A DNA stretch of 64,000 bases from Peribacillus simplex (GTDB lineage Bacteria; Bacillota; Bacilli; Bacillales; DSM-1321): positions 3,872,001-3,936,000 of the forward strand of contig NZ_CP011008.1 in the NCBI RefSeq assembly GCF_001578185.1. Direction: 5' to 3'. Made by a program: the position numbers and the translations under genes. The notes beneath the pieces were generated by a model. The model did no database searches, was not told where the DNA came from, and saw only the letters and a list, made by a program, of their open reading frames with translations. Below are positions 55,854 through 63,194 of this stretch, in pieces. Each line of letters opens with the position of its first letter. The stretch's first letter is position 1.

Positions 55854-55976
55854 ATGATGCTAAAAAAGATTCTAAATTGGGGATTTTTTGTTTTCATTTT
55901 CCTGTACGGGATATTAACTGTTCTTTGGATTATCTTTGTGATTTCACTTGGTTGGTTAGAATTTAATAACCAATGA
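55854..55976 (+). CDS. 40-residue membrane peptide
   Basis: A short ORF begins MMLKKILNWGFFVFIFLYGI, continues LTVLWIIFVISLGWLEFNNQ and stops. Two Lys near the start followed by about 25 hydrophobic residues make a single-pass membrane protein likely. AGGGGGAAGTG lies 8 bases before the ATG. It is isolated between tpx and ytxK on the opposite strand. No family recognised and no clear promoter. Confidence 0.55.
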   Translation: MMLKKILNWGFFVFIFLYGILTVLWIIFVISLGWLEFNNQ

Positions 55977-56000
55977 ACTATATTCTCCTTTTAAACATTA

Positions 56001-56033
56001 AAACAAAAAAACCGGACACATTGCGTCCGGTTT
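56001..56033 (-). terminator. tpx terminator
   Basis: AAACCGGAC pairs perfectly with GTCCGGTTT over a 7-base loop, followed on the minus strand by TTTTGTTTT, just after tpx. It could also stop the 40-codon gene coming the other way. Confidence 0.88.
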
Positions 56034-56048
56034 CTAAGAATTCGCATC

Positions 56049-56549
56049 TTATTTTGCTGCTTTAGCCGCTTCGATTGCACCCTCGTAATTTGGATGGTTG
56101 GTACCTTCACTAACATATTCTACATATGTGATTTCATCATTGCTGTTTACAACGAACACCGAGCGTGCCAATAGTCGAAGTTCTTGCATGACGACACCAT
56201 AGGCTTCACCGAATGAAAGGTCACGGTGATCGGAAAGAACTTGAACATTGTCCAGGCCACTAGCAGCACACCAGCGTTTTTGCGCGAAAGGAAGATCGTT
56301 ACTGATCGTCAGAACTTTTACATTATCCAATTTTGCCGCTTCTTCATTGAATTTACGTGTCTGTGCATCACATACACCTGTATCGACAGATGGAACTACA
56401 CTGATGATGCGGACAGAACCTTTGGAGTCGCTCAATGTAACCGGTGATAAGTCATTAGCCAATACCGTAAAATCAGGTGCTTTGTCCCCAACTTTTAGTT
56501 CTGATCCCACTAAAGTGACCGGGTTGTTTTTAAATGTAACTGAAGCCAT
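56049..56549 (-). CDS. tpx: Thiol peroxidase Tpx (atypical 2-Cys peroxiredoxin)
   Basis: Reduces hydroperoxides with electrons from thioredoxin. The 166 residues contain the peroxidatic Cys in [17 protein letters not shown] (near residue 60) and the resolving Cys in [15 protein letters not shown] (near 94), the Tpx spacing. GAGGAGG precedes the ATG. Single-gene unit with its own terminator. Confidence 0.97.
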   Translation of the reverse strand: MASVTFKNNPVTLVGSELKVGDKAPDFTVLANDLSPVTLSDSKGSVRIISVVPSVDTGVCDAQTRKFNEEAAKLDNVKVLTISNDLPFAQKRWCAASGLDNVQVLSDHRDLSFGEAYGVVMQELRLLARSVFVVNSNDEITYVEYVSEGTNHPNYEGAIEAAKAAK

Positions 56550-56693
56550 TAAAAATTCCTCCTCTTTCTGCTATATGTACAAGCATAATAATATTTGTTT
56601 TACCGGAATTTTGCAATTAATTGAATTAGGAAAAGTGAATTGGCGGTTCACATGTGTGGAAAATCAAGCATTAAAGTGGTGTAAGCATATTAC

Positions 56694-56723
56694 AGCAAAA
56701 AGAAAACTCGGCGGATGCCGAGT
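56694..56723 (-). terminator. ytfI-ytfJ terminator
   Basis: ACTCGGC and GCCGAGT form a stem (ACTCGGC-ATCC-GCCGAGT), followed on the minus strand by TTTCTTTTTTG, right after the ytfJ stop. Confidence 0.88.
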
Positions 56724-56728
56724 CGCAG

Positions 56729-57202
56729 TTAGAAATCTAAATCCTGTTTAGGTTCTTGGTACCTCTTTACGTTTGTTTGACTGCTACTGCTGCCTTGCCT
56801 TTGATTACTACTTTCTTTTTTGGATAGCATGGACTGAATCTTATCGACGACTTGAGGAGCTAAATCCATCATTTTTTCGAGAAGATGCGTACCTTCATCA
56901 AGATGAATCATTTTCACCCCGTGGGAACCGACAATCAAAAAGGCAATTGGTGTTATGGAAACCCCACCGCCGCTACCGCCGCCAAAAGGCTGCTTGGAAT
57001 CACCTTGATGTGCTTGATGGTTTCCATCCATTACAAATTCGCTGCCACCGGCTGCAAAACCAAAACCAACTTTGGATACGGTTAAAATGACACTTCCATC
57101 CGGAGTCTCCACCGGATCACCGATGATCGTGTTCACATCGACCATTTCTTTCAGATTTTCCATCGCTTCTTTCATTAAACCTTGAATCGGATGATCTGAC
57201 AT
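56729..57202 (-). CDS. ytfJ: Sporulation protein YtfJ (GerW family)
   Basis: The 157-residue protein starts MSDHPIQGLMKEAMENLKEM and has the family core TVSKVGFGFAAGGSEF, then a Gly-rich loop (PFGGGSGGGVSITPIAFLIV) and a C-terminal low-complexity tail with many Ser and Gln. Family members are made in spores or mother cells; GerW in Streptomyces is needed for germination. GGAGG lies upstream of ATG. It is 15 bases downstream of ytfI, hence co-transcribed. Confidence 0.9.
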   Translation of the reverse strand: MSDHPIQGLMKEAMENLKEMVDVNTIIGDPVETPDGSVILTVSKVGFGFAAGGSEFVMDGNHQAHQGDSKQPFGGGSGGGVSITPIAFLIVGSHGVKMIHLDEGTHLLEKMMDLAPQVVDKIQSMLSKKESSNQRQGSSSSQTNVKRYQEPKQDLDF

Positions 57203-57217
57203 TTAAATTCCTCCACT

Positions 57218-57910
57218 CTAGAACGATTGTTTATTGGAATCACCTGATAGCTTCGCTAATTTCCTGGACCTGAAATGCGGTTTTCCGCCTTTCCAATAAC
57301 GAAGCAGTTTTATTCCAGTCACCATAGCCTGCCCGATTCTAAATTGTAATATGCAGGAAATCGACGTATTGGCCTGCCATCTTTGAAAGTCAGGTGTAAT
57401 GGAATATGCGGGCATGATCCGGAAGTTGAAATAGGTTGTCAGCAAACCGATGATTGAGCCTTTAAGCGCCCAGCATGCACCTGTTAAAACACCGGTATGT
57501 GCAGCGTTTTTAGTACCGACAATACTATGCCAGCTGAATTTTTTAACTTGGATTTTCCCTGTGAACTGACGGACGACCCTATGAAATCCGACCATATGCT
57601 GAAGCAACTCCTTCATGTCAGCGAATCCGTCACGCAAATCTTCGGGTGTGATTTTTTTCTTTTCTTCCTTTTCGGTTTTTCCGTTCATTTCTTGCTCTTC
57701 CTTTACTACTATAGCTGCCGAGTCATCATCCTTTTTAATGACCGGGACTTTGAATGTATAGTGAATAAGTCCATACCAAGCTGATAATTTAATATGTATT
57801 TTGTCATTCGTTTGGACACGTTTGTAGTCAATGTATACTCTTACTTTTGTGAAAATAATAATAAGCAGCACCAAAATGAGGATACCTATAATCAGCAAAA
57901 CCCACATCAT
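57218..57910 (-). CDS. ytfI: DUF2953 domain protein YtfI
   Basis: The 230-residue protein has one N-terminal membrane helix (MMWVLLIIGILILVLLIIIF). A domain follows with VRVYIDYKRVQTNDKIHIKL and ITPEDLRDGFADMKELLQ, matching DUF2953. The start at 57910 has AAGGGGTG 8 bases upstream; the longer frame to 57982 begins in hydrophobic codons with no ribosome site. It precedes ytfJ, its usual sporulation partner. Function unknown. Confidence 0.85.
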   Translation of the reverse strand: MMWVLLIIGILILVLLIIIFTKVRVYIDYKRVQTNDKIHIKLSAWYGLIHYTFKVPVIKKDDDSAAIVVKEEQEMNGKTEKEEKKKITPEDLRDGFADMKELLQHMVGFHRVVRQFTGKIQVKKFSWHSIVGTKNAAHTGVLTGACWALKGSIIGLLTTYFNFRIMPAYSITPDFQRWQANTSISCILQFRIGQAMVTGIKLLRYWKGGKPHFRSRKLAKLSGDSNKQSF

Positions 57911-58010
57911 GCACCCACACCCCTTCAGCCTATCATTATCGGCAAATGCAAAAAAAAATAAACCTGCAAAAGCGAAAAACACGCTCTTACAGATTCATGA
58001 ATGAAAAATA

Positions 58011-58550
58011 TCATCTTCTGATCAAAACAACACCCGTGTCTGCAAAGACATCATGCAAAGCCTGTTTCTTCGGTAATAAGCCTGCCAGGAGATAGCCAAT
58101 CCAAGTAACTTTTGAAATATATCGGCCAATCAGCTCCCTGAACAATATCGTACCCCAAGAAATGGTTTTTGTCTCTTCCCTCAATGTAACGACTTTCAGT
58201 CCAAAAATCATCTTACCAAGGGTTTGGTTCAAGAATTTGGTCATCAAAACAAAGTATAAGAAGAATACGATCCCTGTTAGTAAGCCTTCTGCGGAAAACC
58301 AAAGATCATCTGTCCCTTCATAAAACTTGAAGATGGGATGAATCAAAATCCGATTCAAACTTCCGATAACCAACAAATCAGCTAAATAGGCCCAAAATCT
58401 CATCCAAAATCCAGCAAAATGCACTCTCTTGACTCCGCCATCCTCCACGGCCTGCTTGGCTGGCGTAAATTCCTGCTGAACGGCAACCTCTTGATCTGCC
58501 AGTACATTGGATGCAGCGATTTGTTCATTGTTTTCATTTCGTTCCGTCAT
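58011..58550 (-). CDS. yteJ: RDD family membrane protein YteJ
   Basis: The 179-residue protein has an acidic/polar N-terminus (about 1-45) and the RDD domain: AGFWMRFWAYLADLLVIGSLNRI with the R and D residues, a middle helix (GLLTGIVFFLYFVLMT) and TLGKMIFGLKVVTL. RDD proteins may transport ions or partner proteases. It follows sppA by 12 bases, the sppA-yteJ operon of B. subtilis, where YteJ modulates the SppA system in lantibiotic resistance. Confidence 0.9.
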   Translation of the reverse strand: MTERNENNEQIAASNVLADQEVAVQQEFTPAKQAVEDGGVKRVHFAGFWMRFWAYLADLLVIGSLNRILIHPIFKFYEGTDDLWFSAEGLLTGIVFFLYFVLMTKFLNQTLGKMIFGLKVVTLREETKTISWGTILFRELIGRYISKVTWIGYLLAGLLPKKQALHDVFADTGVVLIRR

Positions 58551-58562
58551 CCTTCAGCCCCC

Positions 58563-59564
58563 CTATTCCGCATACAAATACATTAAGCGTGGAGAATTTG
58601 AAGAGGAAAGGATTTTTGTCAAGACGGCCGTTTCCACATCATTCCCCAACATTTTTTGCGCTCCCATACTGAATAATGAACCGAAGCCTGCCTCATCGGT
58701 ATAGCGGATAACTTGAGCATCTTTTTTACCGATATCAGTTTTCATCGCGGCAATTACATCATCCAAATGGCCGAAATCATCTATTAAATGGTTTTCTTTA
58801 GCCTGACGCCCATCATAAATGCGGCCATCAGCAATTTTGCGTACTTCATTCTCTGTCATACCTCGTCCATCGGCAATGACTTTTACAAATTGATCATAAG
58901 AATTATTAATCATATTTTGCAGTATTTCACGTTCTTCTCCAGTCATTTCCCGAGTTGGGCTCATAATATCTTTGTGTGGTCCGCTTTTGATGGTTTCGAA
59001 CTCAACGCCATACTTCTTGGCCAGCTTCTCGTAATTATACCCATGCATGATGACACCTAGTGAACCCGTCATCGTTTCTGGGCTGGCGTAAATCTTATCG
59101 GCTGGCGCAGAAATATAATATCCGCCGGAAGCCGCCATTGATCCCATTGAAACATAGACAGGTTTTTTCACTTTTTTAATATCAAGGATCTTATCATAGA
59201 TCTCAGCACTTTCTACGACACCGCCGCCAGGAGAATTCACCCTTAGTATGATTCCTTTAATATCATCATTTTCCTCTGCCATCTTCAGCTTATCCATGAA
59301 GGCACGGTGATTATATGTTGCTGAACTTAGTAATGAAGCGTCTCCTGTATCTTGAATCGTTCCCTCTACATCGAATACTGCAATAACATTAGAAAAATCA
59401 TCGCCTTCTATGACTTCCTCGTTAAATGCACTTTCAGAAGCAAATAATTCATCAATGATATTTTCCGTATCCGCTGTAAATAGAGTTGTAGCCGTCCCTA
59501 CAGCAATAGAGACAAAAAATAAAACGGCTGCAATTCCAAGTGCCGCCCAACGTTTTCCATTCAT
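58563..59564 (-). CDS. sppA: Signal peptide peptidase SppA
   Basis: Membrane-bound serine protease that degrades cleaved signal peptides. The 333 residues have an N-terminal anchor (about 6-32) and the S49 fold. The catalytic Ser lies in SMGSMAASGGYYIS, the Lys in ETIKSGPHKDIMSPTREM, and ILRVNSPGGGVVES is also typical. The short form acts as an oligomer. AAGGGGGAAAA precedes the ATG. First gene of sppA-yteJ; divergent from the NAD kinase. Confidence 0.95.
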   Translation of the reverse strand: MNGKRWAALGIAAVLFFVSIAVGTATTLFTADTENIIDELFASESAFNEEVIEGDDFSNVIAVFDVEGTIQDTGDASLLSSATYNHRAFMDKLKMAEENDDIKGIILRVNSPGGGVVESAEIYDKILDIKKVKKPVYVSMGSMAASGGYYISAPADKIYASPETMTGSLGVIMHGYNYEKLAKKYGVEFETIKSGPHKDIMSPTREMTGEEREILQNMINNSYDQFVKVIADGRGMTENEVRKIADGRIYDGRQAKENHLIDDFGHLDDVIAAMKTDIGKKDAQVIRYTDEAGFGSLFSMGAQKMLGNDVETAVLTKILSSSNSPRLMYLYAE

Positions 59565-59678
59565 CTGTTTTCCCCCTTAAATATATGTATCCTTCTTATC
59601 ATACGAACTTCATACATTAATGTTTCATTCCATGATAAACTAGACATATAAAATTGTAGCAAATAATCCTCTAATTGG

Positions 59679-59696
59679 AAATGCATCGGTGCATTT
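59679..59696. promoter_or_regulatory. Perfect 7-bp inverted repeat between sppA and the NAD kinase gene
   Basis: AAATGCA and TGCATTT flank TCGG, and two more TGCA motifs follow within 16 bases. It lies 73 bases upstream of the NAD kinase start. It might be an operator or a small hairpin; no T tract follows. Confidence 0.3.
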
Positions 59697-59768
59697 TGCA
59701 CGATCTGCATTTACCTGAACAGGAAAAGGAAAGCCCTTTCATCACCAATCATACTAGGGGGGAACATG

Positions 59769-60569
59769 ATGAACACTCGCAGGAATATTTATTTTTTCCA
59801 TGCACCTAATGCAGAAATACTTAACAAGATCGAATACTTATCGGACTTAGCGAAACAGCATTCATATGAAGTCATCCAAGATTTCACAAAGGCCAACATC
59901 ATCGTAAGCATAGGTGATGACGGCACATTCCTGCAGGCAGCCCGTAAAACCGGGTTCAGGGATGATTGTTTATATGCAGGCATTTCCACCACAGGTAACT
60001 TGAATATGTATTGCGATTTCCACTTGGAAGACACGGATAAAATGATCGATGCCATGACAAGAGAGCAAATCGAGGTGCGTAAATATCCAACAATCGATAT
60101 CCAGTTGGACGATCAGCCCTCCTTTTATGCCCTCAATGAACTCAGTATCCGGACTTCCATAACCAAAACGTTCATCATGGATATTTTCATTGATCAACTC
60201 CATTTTGAAACTTTTCGCGGCGACGGAATCATCATTGCGACCCCGACCGGAAGCACCGCCTATAATAAATCGGTAAACGGGGCCGTTGTGGATCCGCTTC
60301 TCCCTTGTTTTCAAGTGAGCGAGCTCGCATCCATCAATAATAATTCCTATCGGACCCTAGGTTCTTCATTCATCCTAAGCGGCGATAGGACGTTGACCGT
60401 CCACCTTGAACAAAACGGGCCAAGCTACCCGATCATCGGAATGGACAATGAAGCATTAAGCATCAATCATGTTGAAAAGGTCAAGGTCCGGTTAAGCGGT
60501 AAAGTCATCAAGACCGTTAAGCTTAAGGATAATTCCTTTTGGGAAAAGGTGAAAAGGACCTTTCTTTGA
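59769..60569 (+). CDS. nadF: NAD kinase (second Bacillus-type isoform)
   Basis: Phosphorylates NAD to NADP. The 266 residues include the nucleotide site SIGDDGTFLQAAR and the family motif IATPTGSTAYNKSVNGAVVDP. The position after sppA matches B. subtilis ytdI, one of its two NAD kinases. Two consecutive ATGs occur; the second gives the better 6-base gap to GGGGGG. It ends at a strong bidirectional terminator. Confidence 0.93.
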   Translation: MNTRRNIYFFHAPNAEILNKIEYLSDLAKQHSYEVIQDFTKANIIVSIGDDGTFLQAARKTGFRDDCLYAGISTTGNLNMYCDFHLEDTDKMIDAMTREQIEVRKYPTIDIQLDDQPSFYALNELSIRTSITKTFIMDIFIDQLHFETFRGDGIIIATPTGSTAYNKSVNGAVVDPLLPCFQVSELASINNNSYRTLGSSFILSGDRTLTVHLEQNGPSYPIIGMDNEALSINHVEKVKVRLSGKVIKTVKLKDNSFWEKVKRTFL

Positions 60570-60579
60570 ACTAACTAAT

Positions 60580-60607
60580 AAAGGTACCGGATATGTCCGG
60601 TACCTTT
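60580..60607. terminator. Bidirectional terminator between NAD kinase and the TatD gene
   Basis: AAAGGTACCGG (60580-60590) pairs perfectly with CCGGTACCTTT (60597-60607). It overlaps the TatD-gene stop codon by one base. Confidence 0.88.
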
Positions 60608-61377
60608 TATATATGGTAAAAATCTTTCGTATTTTGATGAAGGATTTCATAGACATCCTCAATTGGCAATCCTTTAATCGAAGCAATTTGACGAACACTT
60701 TCATGCATCATGCCCGGGTGCGTCCATTTCCCTTTGAAAACCCCTTCAAACGGCCATGGGCCATCCGTTTCAATCATCATCAGCTTAAGTGGGTATGCAA
60801 AAACCAATTCCTGTATTTCCCTCTCATAACAAACATCAGGTGTAATCGAAATTCGGTACCCCTTTTCGGCCATTCTTTCGACTGTCCTGATATCACCTTT
60901 AAACCAATGAAAGTGTGCCTTTGTGATTTGATGCTTATCCAAAAGGTCGCAAACGATGGGGGCATCGCCATAGACGGCATGAAGGATAACCGGCTTTTCA
61001 ACCTCTTTAGCAAAAGCAAGCAACCTTTCCAGTATCTCTACATAACCTGACGTATCCATATTGGGATTTTCCTGCCTTAAGTAATACGGGAGTCCGATCT
61101 CACCTACAGCAACCATATTATGACGATGTTCCCGCATCCAATACAATAATTCGTTCACTTCCTCTTTACTCGGGAGGGGCTGCTCGGGATGAAAGCCGAA
61201 GGCAGGCTTAATTCGTGAATCTTTGAGTGAAAGCTGGTCATTGTTTATGGAAGAGGTTAAATTCATGGAAACTGTCACCAATGATTCCAAATGCACCTTT
61301 TCCATATCAGAGAGAATCTGCTTCTGTTCACTTTCATCATACCTATCCAAATGGATATGGCTGTCGATGATCTTCAT
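60607..61377 (-). CDS. TatD-family metal-dependent hydrolase
   Basis: The 256-residue protein is a TatD-type amidohydrolase. Metal ligands visible are DSHIHLDRYDE (HxH, residues 7 and 9), Glu in AVGEIGLPYY, His in PVILHAVYGD, His in AHFHWFKGD and Asp in IETDGPWPFE. Several flanking residues differ from standard TatD nucleases (ILHAV for IHSR, HWFKGD for HCFSG), suggesting a small-molecule substrate. It starts at ATG 61377, 9 bases after AGGAGG. It lies 18 bases after the ABC ATPase gene, last in the operon. By context it may act on an imported thiamine-related compound; this is inference. Confidence 0.87.
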   Translation of the reverse strand: MKIIDSHIHLDRYDESEQKQILSDMEKVHLESLVTVSMNLTSSINNDQLSLKDSRIKPAFGFHPEQPLPSKEEVNELLYWMREHRHNMVAVGEIGLPYYLRQENPNMDTSGYVEILERLLAFAKEVEKPVILHAVYGDAPIVCDLLDKHQITKAHFHWFKGDIRTVERMAEKGYRISITPDVCYEREIQELVFAYPLKLMMIETDGPWPFEGVFKGKWTHPGMMHESVRQIASIKGLPIEDVYEILHQNTKDFYHI

Positions 61378-61395
61378 TTTCAATTTCCTCCTGAC

Positions 61396-62136
61396 TTAAG
61401 AAAGGGTTGGCTTTAGTGCGGCATATAATTCTCTCTTCAAATTTAAAAATTCATCACTTAGAAATTGTTCCTCACTTCTTGGCCTTGGAAATGGAACTTT
61501 CACTTCTTTGATGACAGCAGCCGGTTTTGCTGATAACACATAAATTCTATCTGAAAGGAAAACCGCTTCATCTATGCTGTGGGTAACAAAAAGCACAGAT
61601 CTCCGATTTTGTTCCCAAACAGACAAAAGCCATTTTTGCATTTCCAATCTTGTTAGTTCATCCAGAGCAGAAAAGGGTTCGTCCAGGCACATCAAGTCCT
61701 GTTGACTTAAAATGCTTCGAATGAAAGCGGCCCTTTGCTTCATGCCCCCAGATAATTCATGCGGATATGCCTTCACATACTCTTCTAATCCAGCTTTCAA
61801 CAAAAGGGCTTTTGCCATTTCTTTGTCTCTTATCCCAGCAAGCTCACTTCCAAGCAAAACATTATCCAACACCGTTCTCCAAGGTAAAAGGGATGGCTGC
61901 TGCGGCATATAGCTTATATGGCCCTTAAAGCCATTTATCTTTTTACCATCCAACGAAATGATGCCCTGATCCGGCTTCAAAATACCGCCTATCAAGTGGA
62001 ACAACGTACTTTTACCGCTGCCAGATGGTCCTAGGATTGTGACAAATTCCCCATCATCTACATGGAAATTCATATTCTCTAAAATATTCTGTTTACCATC
62101 GAAAGAAAAGGAGACATCTTTAATTTCCAGCATCAT
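61396..62136 (-). CDS. ABC transporter ATP-binding protein (TauB/SsuB/ThiZ type)
   Basis: Energises import by the adjacent permease. The 246 residues show Walker A LGPSGSGKSTLFHLI, Q-loop SYMPQQPSLLPWRTV, signature LSGGMKQRAAF, Walker B LMCLDEPFSALD and the H-loop THSIDEAV. I start at the ATG ending at 62136, 9 bases after AGGAGG, overlapping the permease end by 17 bases; ATG and GTG alternatives are adjacent. Family members import sulfonates, nitrate or thiamine pyrimidine; the neighbours favour the last. Confidence 0.93.
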   Translation of the reverse strand: MMLEIKDVSFSFDGKQNILENMNFHVDDGEFVTILGPSGSGKSTLFHLIGGILKPDQGIISLDGKKINGFKGHISYMPQQPSLLPWRTVLDNVLLGSELAGIRDKEMAKALLLKAGLEEYVKAYPHELSGGMKQRAAFIRSILSQQDLMCLDEPFSALDELTRLEMQKWLLSVWEQNRRSVLFVTHSIDEAVFLSDRIYVLSAKPAAVIKEVKVPFPRPRSEEQFLSDEFLNLKRELYAALKPTLS

Positions 62137-62902
62137 CCCTTTCACCCTCCTTTCTCTTCCATGAAACTAAATATTTCTCCAGGAATGTGATGATTCCAAA
62201 AAAGAGAAGGCTCATTCCCATAATGATGAAAATGGCAACAAACACCCGATCTGTCCGAAACGCGGAGGAAGCGAGCGTCATATAAACACCAATCCCGGAT
62301 TTAGCCCCAAGCCATTCCGAAATAACCGCACCCATTATACTATAGGTGGCCGAAATTTTTAGGCCTGAGAAAATGAACGGGATCGAGTGGGGAAGTTCCA
62401 GCTTCCAAAATAACTGGTTTTTCCCCGCTCCCATCATCTTGAAATAATGCTTAAGTTCGTAAGGTGTCTGGCGAAAACCGTCCAATGAAGCGACCGCAAC
62501 CGGAAAAAAACATACCAGTGAAATCACAATTAACTTAGGAAGCATGCCAAAGCCAAACCAGATCACTAAAAGCGGTGCCAAAACTATGATTGGTATATTT
62601 TGCGAGAGTATGAGCAGAGGATAAACCGCGTCCTTCACACCTGGAAATAGGTGTAAGATTGCAGCAATTAATAACCCGATACAGCTTCCAATAAGAAAAC
62701 CCGATAACGCAAGCTCAGTTGTTGATATAAGGTGTCCAAAAAGATTACGGGACGACTCAATTCCTTCAATGAAAATGGCTGATGGAGCGGGAAGCAGCCA
62801 TTTTTCAACCTTTAATAAGACTGTCATTGACTCCCATACTATCAGCAAACATAATAAAAGAAAGAAGGGTGCCCCCTTCTTCCAAATTCCCCTTTTGATC
62901 AT
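62120..62902 (-). CDS. ABC transporter permease (SsuC/TauC/ThiX type)
   Basis: The 260-residue protein has about six membrane helices and the binding-protein-dependent permease motif with ATPase-coupling helix (RQTPYELKHYFKMMGAGKNQ, then LELPHSIPFIFSGLKISATY). It starts by ATGA overlap with the thiamine-binding gene and overlaps the ATPase start, so the three are translationally coupled. Substrate inferred from context only. Confidence 0.92.
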   Translation of the reverse strand: MIKRGIWKKGAPFFLLLCLLIVWESMTVLLKVEKWLLPAPSAIFIEGIESSRNLFGHLISTTELALSGFLIGSCIGLLIAAILHLFPGVKDAVYPLLILSQNIPIIVLAPLLVIWFGFGMLPKLIVISLVCFFPVAVASLDGFRQTPYELKHYFKMMGAGKNQLFWKLELPHSIPFIFSGLKISATYSIMGAVISEWLGAKSGIGVYMTLASSAFRTDRVFVAIFIIMGMSLLFFGIITFLEKYLVSWKRKEGERDDAGN

Positions 62903-63183
62903 GCCCGATATTTCTCCGTTAACGTATCCATCGTAATCCCGCTTGGCTGATATAGTATCTTCACTTGGGAAATGACATTCGGCGAGCCTAATTCAATCAT
63001 TCTTACATTCATTTTTTCTATCACGGCAAAAAGCTCGGATAGCTCACCCTCCATTGTTGTTTCTAGCGGGTGAACCTCATACTTGACACCTGATTCATCA
63101 ATGATCTTGATTGCTTCATCGACCATGGGGATGACATTTTCCCCTTTAGGAATGATTTGTATACTAATTAATGAAGTGGCCAT
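62899..63183 (-). CDS. Thiamine-binding protein, MTH1187/YkoF-like (PF01910) family
   Basis: The 94-residue protein fits the small MTH1187 family: ISIQIIPKGENVIPMVDEAI, then YEVHPLETTMEGELSELFAV and MIELGSPNVISQVKILYQ. Members form ferredoxin-like tetramers, and related YkoF binds thiamine. AGGAGG precedes the ATG. It lies 11 bases after the substrate-binding protein gene and overlaps the permease gene, supporting a thiamine-related transport operon. Confidence 0.88.
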   Translation of the reverse strand: MATSLISIQIIPKGENVIPMVDEAIKIIDESGVKYEVHPLETTMEGELSELFAVIEKMNVRMIELGSPNVISQVKILYQPSGITMDTLTEKYRA

Positions 63184-63194
63184 TGTATTTCCTC

